From Dama dama (Eukaryota; Chordata; Mammalia; Artiodactyla; Cervidae): a stretch of DNA of 64,000 bases. The position numbers and the translations under genes were made by a program. The stretch's first letter is position 1. Each line of letters starts with the position of its first letter. The notes under the pieces are model-generated. The model had not been told where the DNA came from. It was given only the letters and a program-made list of their open reading frames with translations, and ran no database searches. The stretch is from NCBI RefSeq assembly GCF_033118175.1, contig NC_083698.1, forward strand, positions 67,487,001 through 67,551,000, in the 5' to 3' direction. Positions 28,001 to 35,744 of this stretch are shown here, piece by piece.

Positions 28001-31000
28001 TTATATACCTTCAGTATTTCTCAGGGTGATATAATAAATCATAACACTAGAAGTAGTTCCACAGACTAAGCCTTATCATTCACTAAAAGGTTTTTAATTT
28101 TCTCTATTTTTCACCTGTAACAAACATTCTCTAAGGCTAGAGAAGACTATACATATACTCTGACATCATCAGGTGTATTCAACAGCCGTCCAGATTTCCA
28201 CAGATTTAAGCCTGTAGAGTCCAGCCCCTCAAGAAGCAGCTTTAAAATTTTTACAAGGAAATACATGTACAGTTATACAAAGGATGTTTGTCAAGTATAT
28301 TATATGCAGAATTATCATACAACTAAATCAACACCTAAATTTTTTATTAATAACAAGATAAAATATGCCTAAAATAGTTGGAAGTTTAAAAGAAACTTTC
28401 AGTGAATCTTGCTGGTTTCTAATTGAAACATAAATAATGGAGTCTGAGAAGGCATGTTTTACTGGTGATAAATATGTATATGAAATATTTTGTTGTAAAA
28501 TAAAGTAAAGGTACTAAAGTCTGCTTCTTGCATATAAGGATACCATCAAAGTAAGATATATACTTTTTTGTTTATGATAAACTTAACAGTGTATTTCAAA
28601 GAAATTTTTTTCTTGTTTTCATAGTATCTACTCAAACCTGACTAGCTAAAGGAAATAACAAATTTGTTGATAACAGTATGGAAACTCTTCCAACTATGAA
28701 CAGATTAGGTTTCAAAAAGCTGTTCCCAAGTCCTTTTTTTTTTCTAATTCCAAACTAGTTATATTTTCACCATTCTTATTTTTATCTTTGCTATCAATTC
28801 CATCATTGTCACACATTCATTTGTTTTTAGTTTTCTTTCTTAAACATATTATAAAAATGTTCAAATGTTCAATGTTAACATACAGAAAAGTCTAAATAAT
28901 TTTACAGTTAAGGCATGTATACCCATGGTCTAGATTGTACCGTAGCATTTTACTATACTTATTTTATCACACATCTATCTTGCCATCACTCCAAACATCG
29001 ATAAATTTACTTTATTTTTTCTGCATTTCAGTGTAAATCACAGATTTACACTTCATCCTAAACATTCAGCATGTGTGTATATGTGTGCATGTGTGCTCAG
29101 TCGACTTTTGGGGACCCCACGGGCTATAGCCTGCCAGACTCCTCTGTCCATGGGACTTTTCCAGGCAAGAGCACTGGAGTGGGTCACCATGCCCTTCTCC
29201 AGGGGATCTTCTTGACCCAGGGATCAAACTCGAGTCTCCTTCTGCATTGCAGGCAGATTCTTTACCGCTGAGCCAACGGGGAACCTAAAAAATGCATACC
29301 ATTAATTGGACTTAAATTAGTTTTTTCTTTTAAGGTGATAGTTCAGTTGGTAAAGAATCCTCCTGCAATGCAGGACACCCCGGTTCAACTCCTGGGTTGG
29401 AAAGATCCAATGGAGAGGGGATCGGCTACCCACTCCAGTATTCTGGCCTGGAGAATTCCATGGACTGTATAGGGGTCACATAGAGTCGGACACAACTCAG
29501 TGACTTTCACTTCACTTCACATACATTCATTACAATTACACAAACATTAAGTGTACATTCAATAAGTTTTGACTAATGCATACATCTTTGTAACCCAAAC
29601 CTCTATCAATATATTCAACATTACCATCCTCCCAGAAAGTCCCCTCATGCCCCTTCCAAGTCAACTCCTCCCTCTTCCTCTTACCCCTCCCCCCAGTCAT
29701 ATATCTATTAATAACCCCTTAAACACACTCATTGCTTTTGCGGTTACCAGACATGATTAAGTTCACAATATCTGTCAAACATCTCAAAAGAGAAGCACAG
29801 CTATGACAAACCCCTGTCAGACCAGTGTTTCTCCAAGCATAGCATATCACTGGCCTTAGCATCACTCAAGATGCTTATTAAGAAAGATTCCTAAGCCCTA
29901 CTGCAGACCCTCTGCATCACAATCTCAGAGGACCAAGCTTGGGAATCTTATTTTCTGCTAACTCCAAAGCTGATTCTGATACAACCAACCAAGGTTTAAA
30001 AACCCTTGCCTGAGTCTAATAAAGAAGGCTTTGGCTGAGATTTAAATAATTGCACGTAACTTTTAACATCATCTGTTGGTGACAGACATCATCATAAAAT
30101 ATGACCTGTTTTATTCCAATAAGTTCTTTTATATCTTGGAAAGTCTGAAAACAAAGAGTTCCTACATGGAAAAATTTCTCTATAGCCAAGTAAAAATGTG
30201 CCCTTTACTTATAAAAACATGTGTTTATTAGGACCCAAATTTCAATGTCTTGAAATAAATATCAGTAAACATTTCAGTGTTGACTCCAACCCGTCCTGTG
30301 TTTGCTCAGACAGTGAAAATTGGTATGAATTTTGACCTGCCATTTGTGGCAATATCCTGACAATGCTAGATCTATTAATTAGTTGATTTTCTCTTTTTTA
30401 TCCTACCACCACAGCAAGAAAAATTCCATCCTGCCTTAAGGCCCACCAGACCCTTGGAAGGACGAATTGCCCGACTGATTCAGAACCGACGTCCTCTGGA
30501 GGCTACTCTTGAGCAAAGACCGCCTTCCTGTCCAGACTGTACCCCTCGAGTTCTGTGTACTTTTCATACCTTTGTGCCCAGTTCTACAGAAATGATGGCT
30601 CTGAGTGATAACATACCTGCAGGTGTGACACATAAAAACCACGAGATTGAAGAAAAGATTAAGGAAGAACAAAGCTTGCTATCTACCTATGCACTCCCAT
30701 CCCGTTACCCAACAAAAGATCTGGCTAATACTTACGACATAAAACCATTTCCAAAAATCACAGATACTAAAAAGACCGAAGATTTGTACTGGAGACAGCT
30801 GTCATTAAAACCCCAACTTATACCTTACTGTAACCCAGATCATTACATTCCCTATGAACATTTAAATCAGTATAATGTGTACCAAAACCCTGTTAGCCTT
30901 AGTAAGCCTGATATTTTACAAAGTAAACCAGACTTGAAAACTTTTGATTTTGAACACTTTTTAAGTAAGCCAGAACAGTTGACCTTGAATATGGAGGATG

Positions 31001-31218
31001 ATGAAGAAACAAAACCTATCCTAGGTTGGATTCCTAGAGCTGGAGTGGCCAAACCTCAAACGGACCTGCTGGAGCTTAAGAACGCTTTTTCAAAAACTGG
31101 TGCACAAAAACGTTTCCATTCATCGGTTCTAGAAGACTATAAAGACCTGAGGGATAAAGAGCACTCGGGGAAGAGACACCAATTCTATGGCCATAATTCC
31201 TATTATTTCTATAATTGA
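16..31218 (+). CDS. SPMIP4: SPMIP4 (C7orf31), sperm microtubule inner protein 4, 5'-partial, eight exons
   Basis: Joined exons: 16-192, 5675-5746, 7848-7877, 14409-14590, 18811-18899, 26218-26392, 26690-26781 and 30415-31218. They total 1621 nt, keep one frame across every junction, and encode 540 residues ending YYFYN-stop. Human C7orf31 is about 590 residues as I recall, so roughly 50 N-terminal residues lie upstream. I identified it from remembered family sequence: RCRLPWGAEREYGG, HQHYGFGGEIWPR, PYPIEHPYHTH, TFAPNTSLNSWDP, GHNSYYFYN. Known role: the current name denotes a microtubule inner protein of sperm doublet microtubules, and the older C7orf31 was reported in sperm centrosome proteomics. 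I see no enzyme motif, signal peptide or membrane segment; the protein is rich in Pro, Tyr and charged residues, as expected of a structural filament-binding protein. Near residues 420-450 a short SKPD/SKPD/SKPE repetition occurs. No premature stop or frameshift is seen. CYCS follows on the same strand. Confidence 0.93.
193..1699. other. SPMIP4 intron, mostly unique AT-rich DNA
   Basis: A (CA)n run at 681-697 and a MIR-like, antisense remnant at ~1100-1250 (context AATCCAGGTTTATTTAACTC). I recognise nothing else. Confidence 0.4.
1706..1933 (-). mobile_element. Bov-tA SINE with (CA)n tail
   Basis: The reverse strand matches the Bov-tA consensus (GTCCGACTCTTTG… on +). The (GT)15 block at 1707-1736 is its 3' tail expanded as a microsatellite. 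Short flanking repeat ACCTGG at 1700-1705 and 1934-1939. Confidence 0.85.
1985..2300 (+). mobile_element. CHR-type tRNA-derived SINE, long form
   Basis: It starts ggcttccctgggggctcag, has box B-like GGTTTGATCCC, then the CHR body (aacaactgagcctgtgctct, agagagtagcccctcac, aagacccaacacagtg) and an A-rich tail. Confidence 0.75.
3500..4215 (+). mobile_element. Old mammalian L1 3' end, split by a solo LTR
   Basis: Segments ~3500-3640 (gaagttcatcaatcctagca, atgttgataatggggga) and 4118-~4215 (ggctaagcatgtgtgagt, catgaacctaaaactgc) are contiguous parts of an old L1 3' terminus once the LTR between them is removed. Confidence 0.6.
3641..4117 (+). mobile_element. Solo LTR of a class II (ERVK-like) endogenous retrovirus
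   Basis: 477 bp bounded by TGTCAGGG and CCAACA (TG…CA ends). Direct repeats GGGGAG at 3635-3640 and 4118-4123 are a 6-bp target duplication, typical of class II ERVs. Inside are a TATATATA stretch (~3943), an ATTAAA signal (~3964) and a pyrimidine-rich (TC)n block at ~4014-4068. No viral genes are adjacent, so it is a recombination remnant. Confidence 0.8.
4835..5277 (-). mobile_element. CHR-type SINE, long form, carrying a nested Bov-tA
   Basis: The reverse complement reads as a CHR element (… ttaccactgagccaccaggg at its head on +; ggctgtgctggctgtg at its tail). It is interrupted at 4968-5055. Confidence 0.7.
4968..5055 (+). mobile_element. 5'-truncated Bov-tA nested in the CHR SINE
   Basis: It holds only the 3' half (gaattccatggacaaaggag to caactgagcaactaacacac). 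A 9-bp direct repeat CTCTTGTTG flanks it at 4959-4967 and 5056-5064, so this is a separate later insertion. Confidence 0.8.
5675..5746 (+). CDS. SPMIP4: SPMIP4 exon B
   Basis: This 72-nt exon follows the pyrimidine-rich acceptor ttttctttcttttcag and ends at donor gtaagt. It encodes KLPIEQYYYLSQNKKSDIYG and NDS, continuing exon A in frame (AG|A gives Arg) and leaving TT of a Leu codon. Confidence 0.9.
6605..6745 (-). mobile_element. L1 3'-end fragment, antisense, with (CA)n
   Basis: ttaattgaagtacagttcat and ttagtttcaagtgtatagca match the artiodactyl L1 3' region in antisense. A (CA)n run ends it at ~6721-6737. Confidence 0.55.
7848..7877 (+). CDS. SPMIP4: SPMIP4 exon C, 30-nt micro-exon
   Basis: The acceptor is tttttattctag and the donor gtaagt. 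Only 30 nt, encoding LPKPPNSTV plus split Leu and Gly codons at its ends. It is too short for ORF finders and is recognised because it joins exons B and D in phase and matches the remembered family sequence. Confidence 0.85.
8085..9370 (-). mobile_element. Old L1M-like LINE 3' region, interrupted by a CHR SINE
   Basis: The text cctttagtagtcatgtctcc, tcctcatgattagattgga and related phrases recall an old mammalian L1 3' region read antisense. The 99-codon frame at 9011 falls inside it and is not a gene. Confidence 0.45.
8398..8529 (+). mobile_element. CHR-type SINE, short form
   Basis: ggtccagtggctaagactcg head, ggttcaatccctggtcagg box B region and cagccaaataag tail. Flanked by 14-bp direct repeats differing at one base: TTTAAATTACCTCA at 8384-8397 and TTTAAATGACCTCA at 8530-8543. 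Confidence 0.8.
10404..10465 (+). mobile_element. Bov-tA 3' fragment
   Basis: tacagtccatggggttgcaa to ggacacaactgaatacacac is the 3' end of a Bov-tA or BovB element followed by a (CA)n tail. Confidence 0.7.
10466..13120. other. SPMIP4 intron, mainly unrecognised sequence
   Basis: No gene. A small MLT-like piece at ~12530-12590 (tctcacagttctgaagacta). The rest shows no family that I can name. Confidence 0.35.
13125..14180 (-). mobile_element. Ruminant L1 3' end (ORF2 C-terminus and 3' UTR), antisense
   Basis: Read on the minus strand this is the C-terminal part of L1 ORF2 (motifs KCWRGCGEKGTLLHCWWECK and SADEWIRKLWYIYSMEYYSA), stop at ~13502, 3' UTR, then an A-rich tail, seen as T-rich DNA at ~13125-13170. 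The copy lacks the endonuclease and RT domains, so it cannot move by itself. Confidence 0.88.
14255..14355 (+). repeat. L2-like 3' end remnant
   Basis: ggtaactccatgaggatagg and caataaatattggatgatt match the typical L2 3' terminus. It lies just before exon D. Confidence 0.45.
14409..14590 (+). CDS. SPMIP4: SPMIP4 exon D
   Basis: The acceptor is ttctcaactaaatctcag and the donor gtaatg. This 182-nt exon encodes EICSPYPIEHPYHTH through TTVLKTR, a strongly recognisable block of the family. The open frame begins before the acceptor and runs past the donor only by chance. An antisense L1 ends about 220 bp upstream. Confidence 0.92.
15355..15520 (+). repeat. MIR SINE remnant
   Basis: taagagcatggactaggg, ctggctctgccatttactca and ccaatctgtaaaatggaat are diverged MIR core sequence. 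Confidence 0.65.
15537..15915. repeat. AT-rich microsatellite block, partly duplicated
   Basis: Compound (TA)/(TATG)/(TGTA) DNA. The stretch from ttttgctatatataa at 15541 recurs at 15796, and atcaaatatatatatagat at 15591 recurs at 15842, so a ~251-255 bp unit is present about 1.5 times. The single GGGTCAGGGTTAGGG sits at ~15688. Confidence 0.75.
15975..17697 (+). mobile_element. BovB (RTE-type) LINE, 5'-truncated and disabled
   Basis: The reverse transcriptase region is recognisable: FIDCAKAFDCVDH at ~16573-16611 (RT motif A) and YADD at 16881-16892 (catalytic motif), in different frames. Stops at ~16288 and 16924 and frame shifts break it. It ends with the BovB 3' terminus gagcgactgaactgaaatt. 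The start is approximate and no clear target duplication was found. Confidence 0.88.
17251..17298 (+). repeat. 24-bp tandem duplication inside the BovB
   Basis: Two 24-bp units (17251-17274, 17275-17298) differ only in the first base (g/a). The second BovB at 22979 lacks this segment. Confidence 0.8.
17700..18810. other. SPMIP4 intron with MIR remnant
   Basis: A MIR-like stretch at ~18035-18240 (gtgtgaccttgggaaaattg, taaaatggaaataatagtac) and poly(A) at ~18567-18582. I recognise nothing else. Confidence 0.5.
18811..18899 (+). CDS. SPMIP4: SPMIP4 exon E
   Basis: The acceptor is ggaaaatttcag and the donor gtaagt. This 89-nt exon encodes NPYRYELLDFPTDSKKKALV, then WPGQQVYFD, in phase with exon D (G|GT gives Gly) and ending on a complete codon. 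Confidence 0.9.
19330..19505 (-). repeat. MIR SINE remnant
   Basis: ccccattttataaatgagga and aactgaggctcaaggagttg are MIR core in antisense. Confidence 0.65.
19961..19973 (+). repeat. Poly(C) run of 13
   Basis: An uninterrupted run of 13 C. Homopolymers of C this long are rare in such AT-rich DNA. L2-like text follows at ~20000-20200. Confidence 0.8.
20820..22897. mobile_element. L1 insertion with internal inversion (twin priming), with target duplications
   Basis: The element at 20836-22881 is flanked by the 16-bp direct repeat AGTTTCATAGATTTTT (20820-20835 and 22882-22897). The left part (20836-~21374) is an L1 3' end in minus orientation, beginning with a T-rich (TTG)n tail. The right part (~21375-22881) is L1 ORF2 in plus orientation. 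The junction shares a few bases (ccac). ORF2 sequence between the two breakpoints is missing. Confidence 0.9.
21375..22881 (+). mobile_element. Inverted 5' segment of the L1: partial ORF2
   Basis: It codes for part of L1 ORF2 including RT motifs: PISLMNIDAKILNKILANGI, FIPGMQGFFNI, DAEKAFDKIQH, GTRQGYPLSPLLFNI and FADDMILY (FADD at 22262-22273). A stop at 21575-21577 and a frame change near 22610 show decay; neither end of the ORF is present. Confidence 0.9.
22979..23424 (+). mobile_element. BovB 3' end, strongly 5'-truncated, with target duplications
   Basis: It begins in the late ORF2 region (atggtttttccagtagtcat) and ends in the BovB terminus gaactgaactg. The 12-bp repeat AAACAACTAACA flanks it at 22967-22978 and 23425-23436. 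The intact-looking ends imply a discrete insertion ~80 bp from the L1 above. Confidence 0.9.
23560..23775 (-). mobile_element. Bov-tA SINE
   Basis: Antisense Bov-tA text (cgccaggctcctttgtccat, attctttaccatccaagcca). Short direct repeat ATATTCAA at 23552-23559 and 23776-23783. Confidence 0.8.
24021..24400 (-). mobile_element. BovB 3' end, antisense
   Basis: Antisense BovB 3' sequence (catgtccaactctttgcgac at the head on +, ccaaagtattgaagcttcag, ctccagcaccacaattcaaa). The 89-codon frame inside is not a gene. Confidence 0.85.
24401..26217. other. SPMIP4 intron, mostly unrecognised
   Basis: An L2-like tail at ~25650-25750 (ctctgtaaatatgtattga). Otherwise no gene or named repeat seen. Confidence 0.4.
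26218..26392 (+). CDS. SPMIP4: SPMIP4 exon F
   Basis: The acceptor is ctcattttctag and the donor gtatga. This 175-nt exon encodes LPKCVEKNKPVFYPKPPKTF, then APNTSLNSWDP through SYNHDFT. Only 297 nt separate it from exon G, the shortest intron of the gene in the window. Confidence 0.91.
26690..26781 (+). CDS. SPMIP4: SPMIP4 exon G
   Basis: The acceptor is gtttccattaag and the donor gtaagt. This 92-nt exon encodes LGPMNPLELDDYHEKEVAEL, then TGQIGFDPEP, continuing exon F in frame and ending on a complete codon. Confidence 0.9.
26837..27057 (+). mobile_element. Bov-tA SINE
   Basis: Full-length + strand copy (ggcttcccaggtggctcagt … agagtcagacacaactgaag). The 12-bp flanks TCTAGATTTGGG (26825-26836) and TCTAGGTTTGGG (27058-27069) differ at one base. 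It lies 55 bp after exon G. Confidence 0.85.
27225..27450 (-). mobile_element. Bov-tA SINE
   Basis: Antisense Bov-tA with an 11-bp target duplication TCTTCATCACA at 27214-27224 and 27451-27461. The piece atgtctcctg is duplicated inside. Confidence 0.88.
27465..28780. other. SPMIP4 intron, AT-rich, unrecognised
   Basis: No gene or named repeat seen. Confidence 0.4.
29075..29285 (-). mobile_element. Bov-tA SINE
   Basis: Antisense copy; its tail appears as a tgtgtgtatatgtgtgcatg stretch at the left edge. Confidence 0.8.
29336..29519 (+). mobile_element. Bov-tA SINE
   Basis: + strand copy (ttggtaaagaatcctcctgc … gagtcggacacaactcagtg). With the antisense copy 50 bp upstream it forms an inverted SINE pair. 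Confidence 0.82.
29820..30010. mobile_element. MER5-like hAT MITE remnant
   Basis: ccagtgtttctccaagcata, gcatcactcaagatgctta and ctctgcatcacaatctcaga are diverged MER5A-type text. Ends are eroded. Confidence 0.45.
30415..31218 (+). CDS. SPMIP4: SPMIP4 exon H, last coding exon with stop
   Basis: The acceptor is tatcctaccaccacag. This 804-nt exon encodes 267 residues, QEKFHPALRPTRPLEGRIAR at the start and GHNSYYFYN at the end, with stop TGA at 31216-31218. An internal Met at 30454 opens a long frame but is not a separate gene start. The exon carries half of the visible protein, including a CPDCTPRVLC cysteine cluster and the SKPD/SKPE repetition. Confidence 0.94.
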   Translation, partial: QEKFHPALRPTRPLEGRIARLIQNRRPLEATLEQRPPSCPDCTPRVLCTFHTFVPSSTEMMALSDNIPAGVTHKNHEIEEKIKEEQSLLSTYALPSRYPTKDLANTYDIKPFPKITDTKKTEDLYWRQLSLKPQLIPYCNPDHYIPYEHLNQYNVYQNPVSLSKPDILQSKPDLKTFDFEHFLSKPEQLTLNMEDDEETKPILGWIPRAGVAKPQTDLLELKNAFSKTGAQKRFHSSVLEDYKDLRDKEHSGKRHQFYGHNSYYFYN

Positions 31219-31428
31219 GCTATTCATCCTTCCCTTCAAAACCCAGCTTCTTGCAAGAAAAGAAAAAATATAACAGAATTTCTTCCTCATTGCTGGATTC
31301 TGTTTTCTGGAGAAGCCATAATGAGCTTGTTAATGAAGTTTATGTTTTCAGGTATTTAAGTTAGGGTCTGGTCAGAAGAACCCAGAAAAGGTGATGTTCT
31401 GTCTTCTTCAAAAGTTTAACAATTTGGC

Positions 31429-31434
31429 AATAAA
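31429..31434 (+). terminator. SPMIP4 poly(A) signal (AATAAA)
   Basis: AATAAA lies 211 nt after the SPMIP4 stop, in a short AT-rich 3' UTR. It is the first canonical hexamer downstream of the stop. Use is inferred. Confidence 0.6.
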
Positions 31435-31963
31435 ATAGAACCAGAAAAATTTATAGTCTTTAATCTCATTTTCAAATAATATGCCAAGGAATTTTTCCAA
31501 AATCATAATAAACAATGTGTATGACAAAATTTTACAAAAAATTTTGAAAAAAACTCAAATTCCTGATAATTGACAAATGTCTATACGAACTATAGTAGTA
31601 CCTTAATAAAATAAATATATGGTCACTGTTCCTATAGGTAAATGTTTGTATACAATAACACTGGGTACAAGGACAAAATTCAAAAGCTCAGTTAACTGAG
31701 GGACTGACAACTCTACAAACTAAATTACCTTAATAAATATGTGGGCCCTGTTCCTTTATGTAAACACATGGACAAAATAAGTTAGTAGAAAAGACAAAAT
31801 TCAAAATGCTCTGCATGCACACACGTTCTAAGTTGGATGTTTCTTTTCCTTTCACCTTCTGATAGAGAAACATATCCATTTCTTTTATGAAGAAAAAATG
31901 ATTTTATTGCAAAGATCCAGAAATGGTTTTAATTAGTAACTGAGGAACTCTGTGGCAAGAAAG
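31435..31963. other. Intergenic, AT-rich, unrecognised
   Basis: Between the SPMIP4 poly(A) signal and the MaLR LTR. Two similar AT-rich segments (accttaataaa … gtcactgttcct at ~31600 and ~31727) suggest an old local duplication. Confidence 0.4.
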
Positions 31964-31968
31964 GATGG

Positions 31969-32608
31969 TGTCTTAGTCTGTTTGGGCTGCTATGACAAAA
32001 TACCACAAACTAGGTGGCTTATATAAGCAACAAACATTATTCTCACAGTTCTGGAGGTGGGGAAGTCCAGGTCATGGCACTGGCTGGTTTGGGGTCTGGT
32101 GAGGCTCTGCTTCCTCACTGACCACCATTTTCTCACCACAGCATCACTTGATAAAAGCAAGGGATCTCTCTGGGCTTCTTTTCAGGGCACTAATCCCATT
32201 CATGAAGGTTCTGCCTTCATGAACTAAAGTGAAAGTCGTTGAGTCGTGTCCAACTCTTTGCAACCCCATGGACTATACAGTCCGTGGAATTCTCCAGGCC
32301 AGAACTGGAATGGGTAGCCTTTCCCTTCTCCAGGGGATCTTCCCAACCCAGGGATTGAACCCAGGTCTCCTGCATTGCAGGCAGATTCTTTACCAGTTGG
32401 GCCACCAGGGAAGACCAAGAATACTGGAGAGGGTAGCCTATTCCTTCTCAATTGGATCTTTCCAACCCAGGAATTGAATTGGGGTCTCCTGTATTACAGG
32501 CAGAAACTAATCACTTCCCAAAGACTCCCACCTCCTAATAATCTTGGGGGTTAGGATTTCAATATATAAATTTTCAGGGAGGGGGACACAAACATTCAGA
32601 CCATAGCA
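31969..32608 (-). mobile_element. Solo MLT1-like MaLR LTR, split by a SINE
   Basis: The + strand reads TGTCTTAGTCTG … GACCATAGCA, with tcacagttctggaggtgggg and cactaatcccattcatgaag, text typical of MLT1A-type LTRs in antisense. A 5-bp duplication GATGG flanks it (31964-31968, 32609-32613). A Bov-tA sits inside at 32228-32504. Confidence 0.75.
32228..32504 (-). mobile_element. Bov-tA SINE with a repeated internal segment
   Basis: Antisense Bov-tA followed by a second partial copy (aagaatactggagagggtag to gtctcctgtattacaggcag), like a dimeric form. AACTAA occurs at 32222-32227 and 32505-32510, where the host LTR is expected to have it once. Confidence 0.75.
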
Positions 32609-33067
32609 GATGGCTTGATATCTATTATTCTAAAGCCAAATATCATGATTTTTAGAAGGTGTCCACCAAGAGTTTATATGACTGCTAAATGGAATCAACT
32701 CATTTATTGATAATATGACAAGAGGTACATTTTAGACAGTTTACTCATGAGGGATTAGACAGAAAGCTCATGAGGGATTTCTGACTTTTTTTGAGATTTA
32801 ATATTTGTTTTTGTTTCATGACCAATATGTCATTTGATTACACCCTCTTTAAAACTATTCTGGGCTAAAATTAGGGAATTTTTTCCCAATTTTATTCTGT
32901 AGCATAGTTATATTCATTACATTAGGTACTGTGAGAAGCAAAAAGTCACATGGTAAAATAACGTTGGGGAAAACTCAGGGCAAGAAAGTCAATCACATGA
33001 CTTAAGCACAAGATTCTCCGTATCTTCTGACATGTAAACATATTGCGGTATGCCTAAGGTGAGGGGG

Positions 33068-33271
33068 ATGGGCTTCCCTGGTGGCTCAGTGATAAAGAAT
33101 CCATTTGCCAATGCAGGTTTGATCCCTAATCCGGGAAGATCCCCTGGAGAAGGAAAGGGCACCCCACTCCAGTATTCTTGCCTGGTAAATCTCATGGACT
33201 GAGGAGCCTGGTGGGCTATACAGTCCATGGGGTCACGAAGAGTCAGACATGACTTAGTGACTGAACAGCAA
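33068..33271 (+). mobile_element. Bov-tA SINE
   Basis: gggcttccctggtggctcag … agagtcagacatgacttagt. Full-length type; the head lacks a few bases before the box B region. Confidence 0.85.
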
Positions 33272-33479
33272 GGCAAAGAAGTTGGGGTGGGGGGTGGGGG
33301 TGGGATTGGATCTAGATAGGCCAAATGAGGACCAAAATGAGGACAACCACACAGTGACTCTGGAGTTTGCTCTTCAGTTACTCTATTGACTTCTGGTTTC
33401 CATTGTTGCTATTGAGAGATGTGATGTATATCTATTTGAAATTTTCTTAAGTAGATAATCTCTCTTTTACATCTATTTT

Positions 33480-33890
33480 AAATACTTCTTTTTGTCTAGA
33501 GAGTTCTGATGATCCATCACCAGGTCTTACTGCTGATTTTGTTTATCCTGTTTGCATTCATGTGCTTCCTGAATTTGAGATTCATGTCTTATATCAGTCT
33601 TGGAAAATCCTCAGATTTATATTTTCAAACACAGGCCTCTCCCTAGTTTTCTCCATTTTAGTCTTCTGAAACTCTAAATAGACCTCCTTCTACCATCTTT
33701 CTTATGTCTTAACTTCTCTAATTTCTCTTTTATATATTCTACCATTTGTTCTCTAAATTACATTTAGTAATTTCTTTGTATCTCCCTTCCATTTCATTAA
33801 TTCTTTCATTTGTACCTTTTTTTTAAACCTGTTTTTAAAATGTGCTTTGTGGCCCCATCTTTTGAGTTTTTAATGTAGGATGATTGGCCA
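33480..33890. other. Old LINE-like pyrimidine-rich intergenic DNA
   Basis: AT- and T-rich text resembling antisense old L1 3' regions. Assignment is weak. Confidence 0.3.
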
Positions 33891-33897
33891 TATTTAC

Positions 33898-34130
33898 TCT
33901 GTGTGTATGTGTGTGCGCACGCGCGCTAAGTCACTTCAGTCATGTCTGACTCTTTGCAACCCCATGGACTGGAGCCTGCCAGGCTGTTCATGGGATTTTT
34001 CAGGCACAAATACTGGAATGGGTTGCCATGCCCTCCTCCAGGGGATCTTCCAGACCCAAGGATCGAACCCAAGTCTGCATCTCCTGCATTGCCAGGTGGA
34101 TTCTTTACCACTGAGGCACTGGGGAAGCCC
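33898..34130 (-). mobile_element. Bov-tA SINE with GT-rich tail
   Basis: Antisense copy; its tail reads tgtgtgtatgtgtgtgcgca on +. Head ends ctgaggcactggggaagccc. Confidence 0.85.
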
Positions 34131-34533
34131 ATATACATATTTTATATATTTTTAAAAATTAATCTATAATCCAGTCACTAAAATATCAACAACTCACATG
34201 CTATGTTCCTCCTCTTTCCATTTCCCAGCCTGTCCTCTCAGAATCACAGTAGGCATTATCCTTTCCTTTAGGTATAGCTATGGCTTTGTCTTTCTTGTCC
34301 TTGAATTTTGTATAAAGCTCACCCAATATATGAAGTTTATTTCAGTGACTTTAACTTTCATTTACAGAAATTATTTTTGTCTCTTTTTAAAATCTGCCAC
34401 ATTATTTTTGATAGTTCCTTGTTTGTTGCACATGTTTTTGTTTCCTTCTTTATCTAAATGTTTTCAAATATCATTTCACATTATATATTGTAAAAGTAAA
34501 TAAAATTTATTTTCTCTATTTATAAAGGAAAAA

Positions 34534-34650
34534 GTGGAGAAGGAAATGGCAACCCACTTCTGTATTCTTGCCTGGAGAATTCCATGGCCTGTGCCCGGCA
34601 GGCTACAACCCAGGGTCCCAAGAATCAGACATGACTGAAGTGACTAACAC
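34534..34650 (+). mobile_element. 5'-truncated Bov-tA SINE with target duplications
   Basis: It starts mid-element (gtggagaaggaaatggcaac) and ends gactgaagtgactaacac. The 12-bp repeat ATAAAGGAAAAA flanks it at 34522-34533 and 34651-34662. Confidence 0.9.
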
Positions 34651-34662
34651 ATAAAGGAAAAA

Positions 34663-35740
34663 CAGAACTTTCTCCCACCTTCTAGGAGGAAGGAGGAAAA
34701 TCTAAACCACCTAAATCTTCACACTAACCATCTGGAATGTAAATAGGTCTCTCAAAAAATGTAAACACCTAGGTAGATAGAGCTTCACTTTGGGAGCTTA
34801 ATGCAGGTGTGACCATTTATTTCTCAGGAAAAGAAAAGTTTTATTTTTCTTTTGGACGAGGACAACTCATTAAACAAATGGCTACCACAATTCCCAAGTG
34901 AACTTAGGGTGAAATAATGTGAAAAAATAAAAACTTAACTAAGAAGGATCTGGCCACAAACCATGATGTCAAGTCCTCCTGTGGAAAACAGGTTACCATT
35001 AATCCAAATGATAAGTGACAATAGTGCTGTCAAATGGAAAATAGGGCACTACTGATCCTAAAGCCTCATCTTATATGCTAGCTAAAAACAGCATGAGATA
35101 AAAGGATTATAATTAGTTTAGTATAAATTGTGTGAGGTCTTATTTTGATTTGGTAGTTTCTTCTAGATTACCTATATACAGCTATTTTATATTGTGCTTA
35201 TTCAGTAATAAATGCATTTGCTTTCTTTCCATAGTGATATGAGGTCCCTCTTTTTCAGTAATGTTTTTACTTCTCCAACACTATCTAATAATTCCAACTG
35301 GCCCTTTGTGACTATAATTTTGCTCTTTGTTGGTTTTCATTATTATCTCATCACAGCATTTCTTAAATATGGAACCTGGGTTGATTGAGATATTTCTCTA
35401 GAGATTTGAGTGTTTTTGCCAGACACCAGAACACATCACCTATCTACAATTACTTTGTTCATTTTTCTGCTAGAGGTTCCTTAGGCCGTGCAGGTAAAAT
35501 AAATCAAACCTTAAACCTCCATGTGGGCAGACCTGTGGTTATGAATTATCAGAGGATACTTTTTCCTCCCATCCAGTACCCAAGACCAAGCCAGACAAGA
35601 CTAATTTGGTTCTTCCCTTTGCCAATGAGCAGACTATTTTATCCTTTAGATTGAAGTGTTTCAGCATTATGCAGGGGCCTCAACCAACCGAGACCCCTCC
35701 CTACTCCACTACTCTTCTTTTGTATGAGCTTTACTTCCAT
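34663..35740. other. Intergenic, unrecognised
   Basis: No gene or named repeat seen. The 89-codon frame at 35385 shows no family signal. Confidence 0.4.
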
Positions 35741-35744
35741 TCTG

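Larger units (their letters stand above)
28780..29765 (-). mobile_element. Old L1M-like LINE, antisense, interrupted by two Bov-tA copies
   Basis: gtgtacattcaataagtttt, ctatcaatatattcaacatt and ccagaaagtcccctcatgcc recall an old L1 3' region. Bov-tA copies interrupt it at ~29075-29285 and ~29336-29519. Confidence 0.45.

Noticed and set aside
30454..31218. Independent 254-residue gene starting at an internal Met
   Set aside because: It is the 3' part of SPMIP4 exon H; the exon opens at 30415 in frame with the upstream exons.
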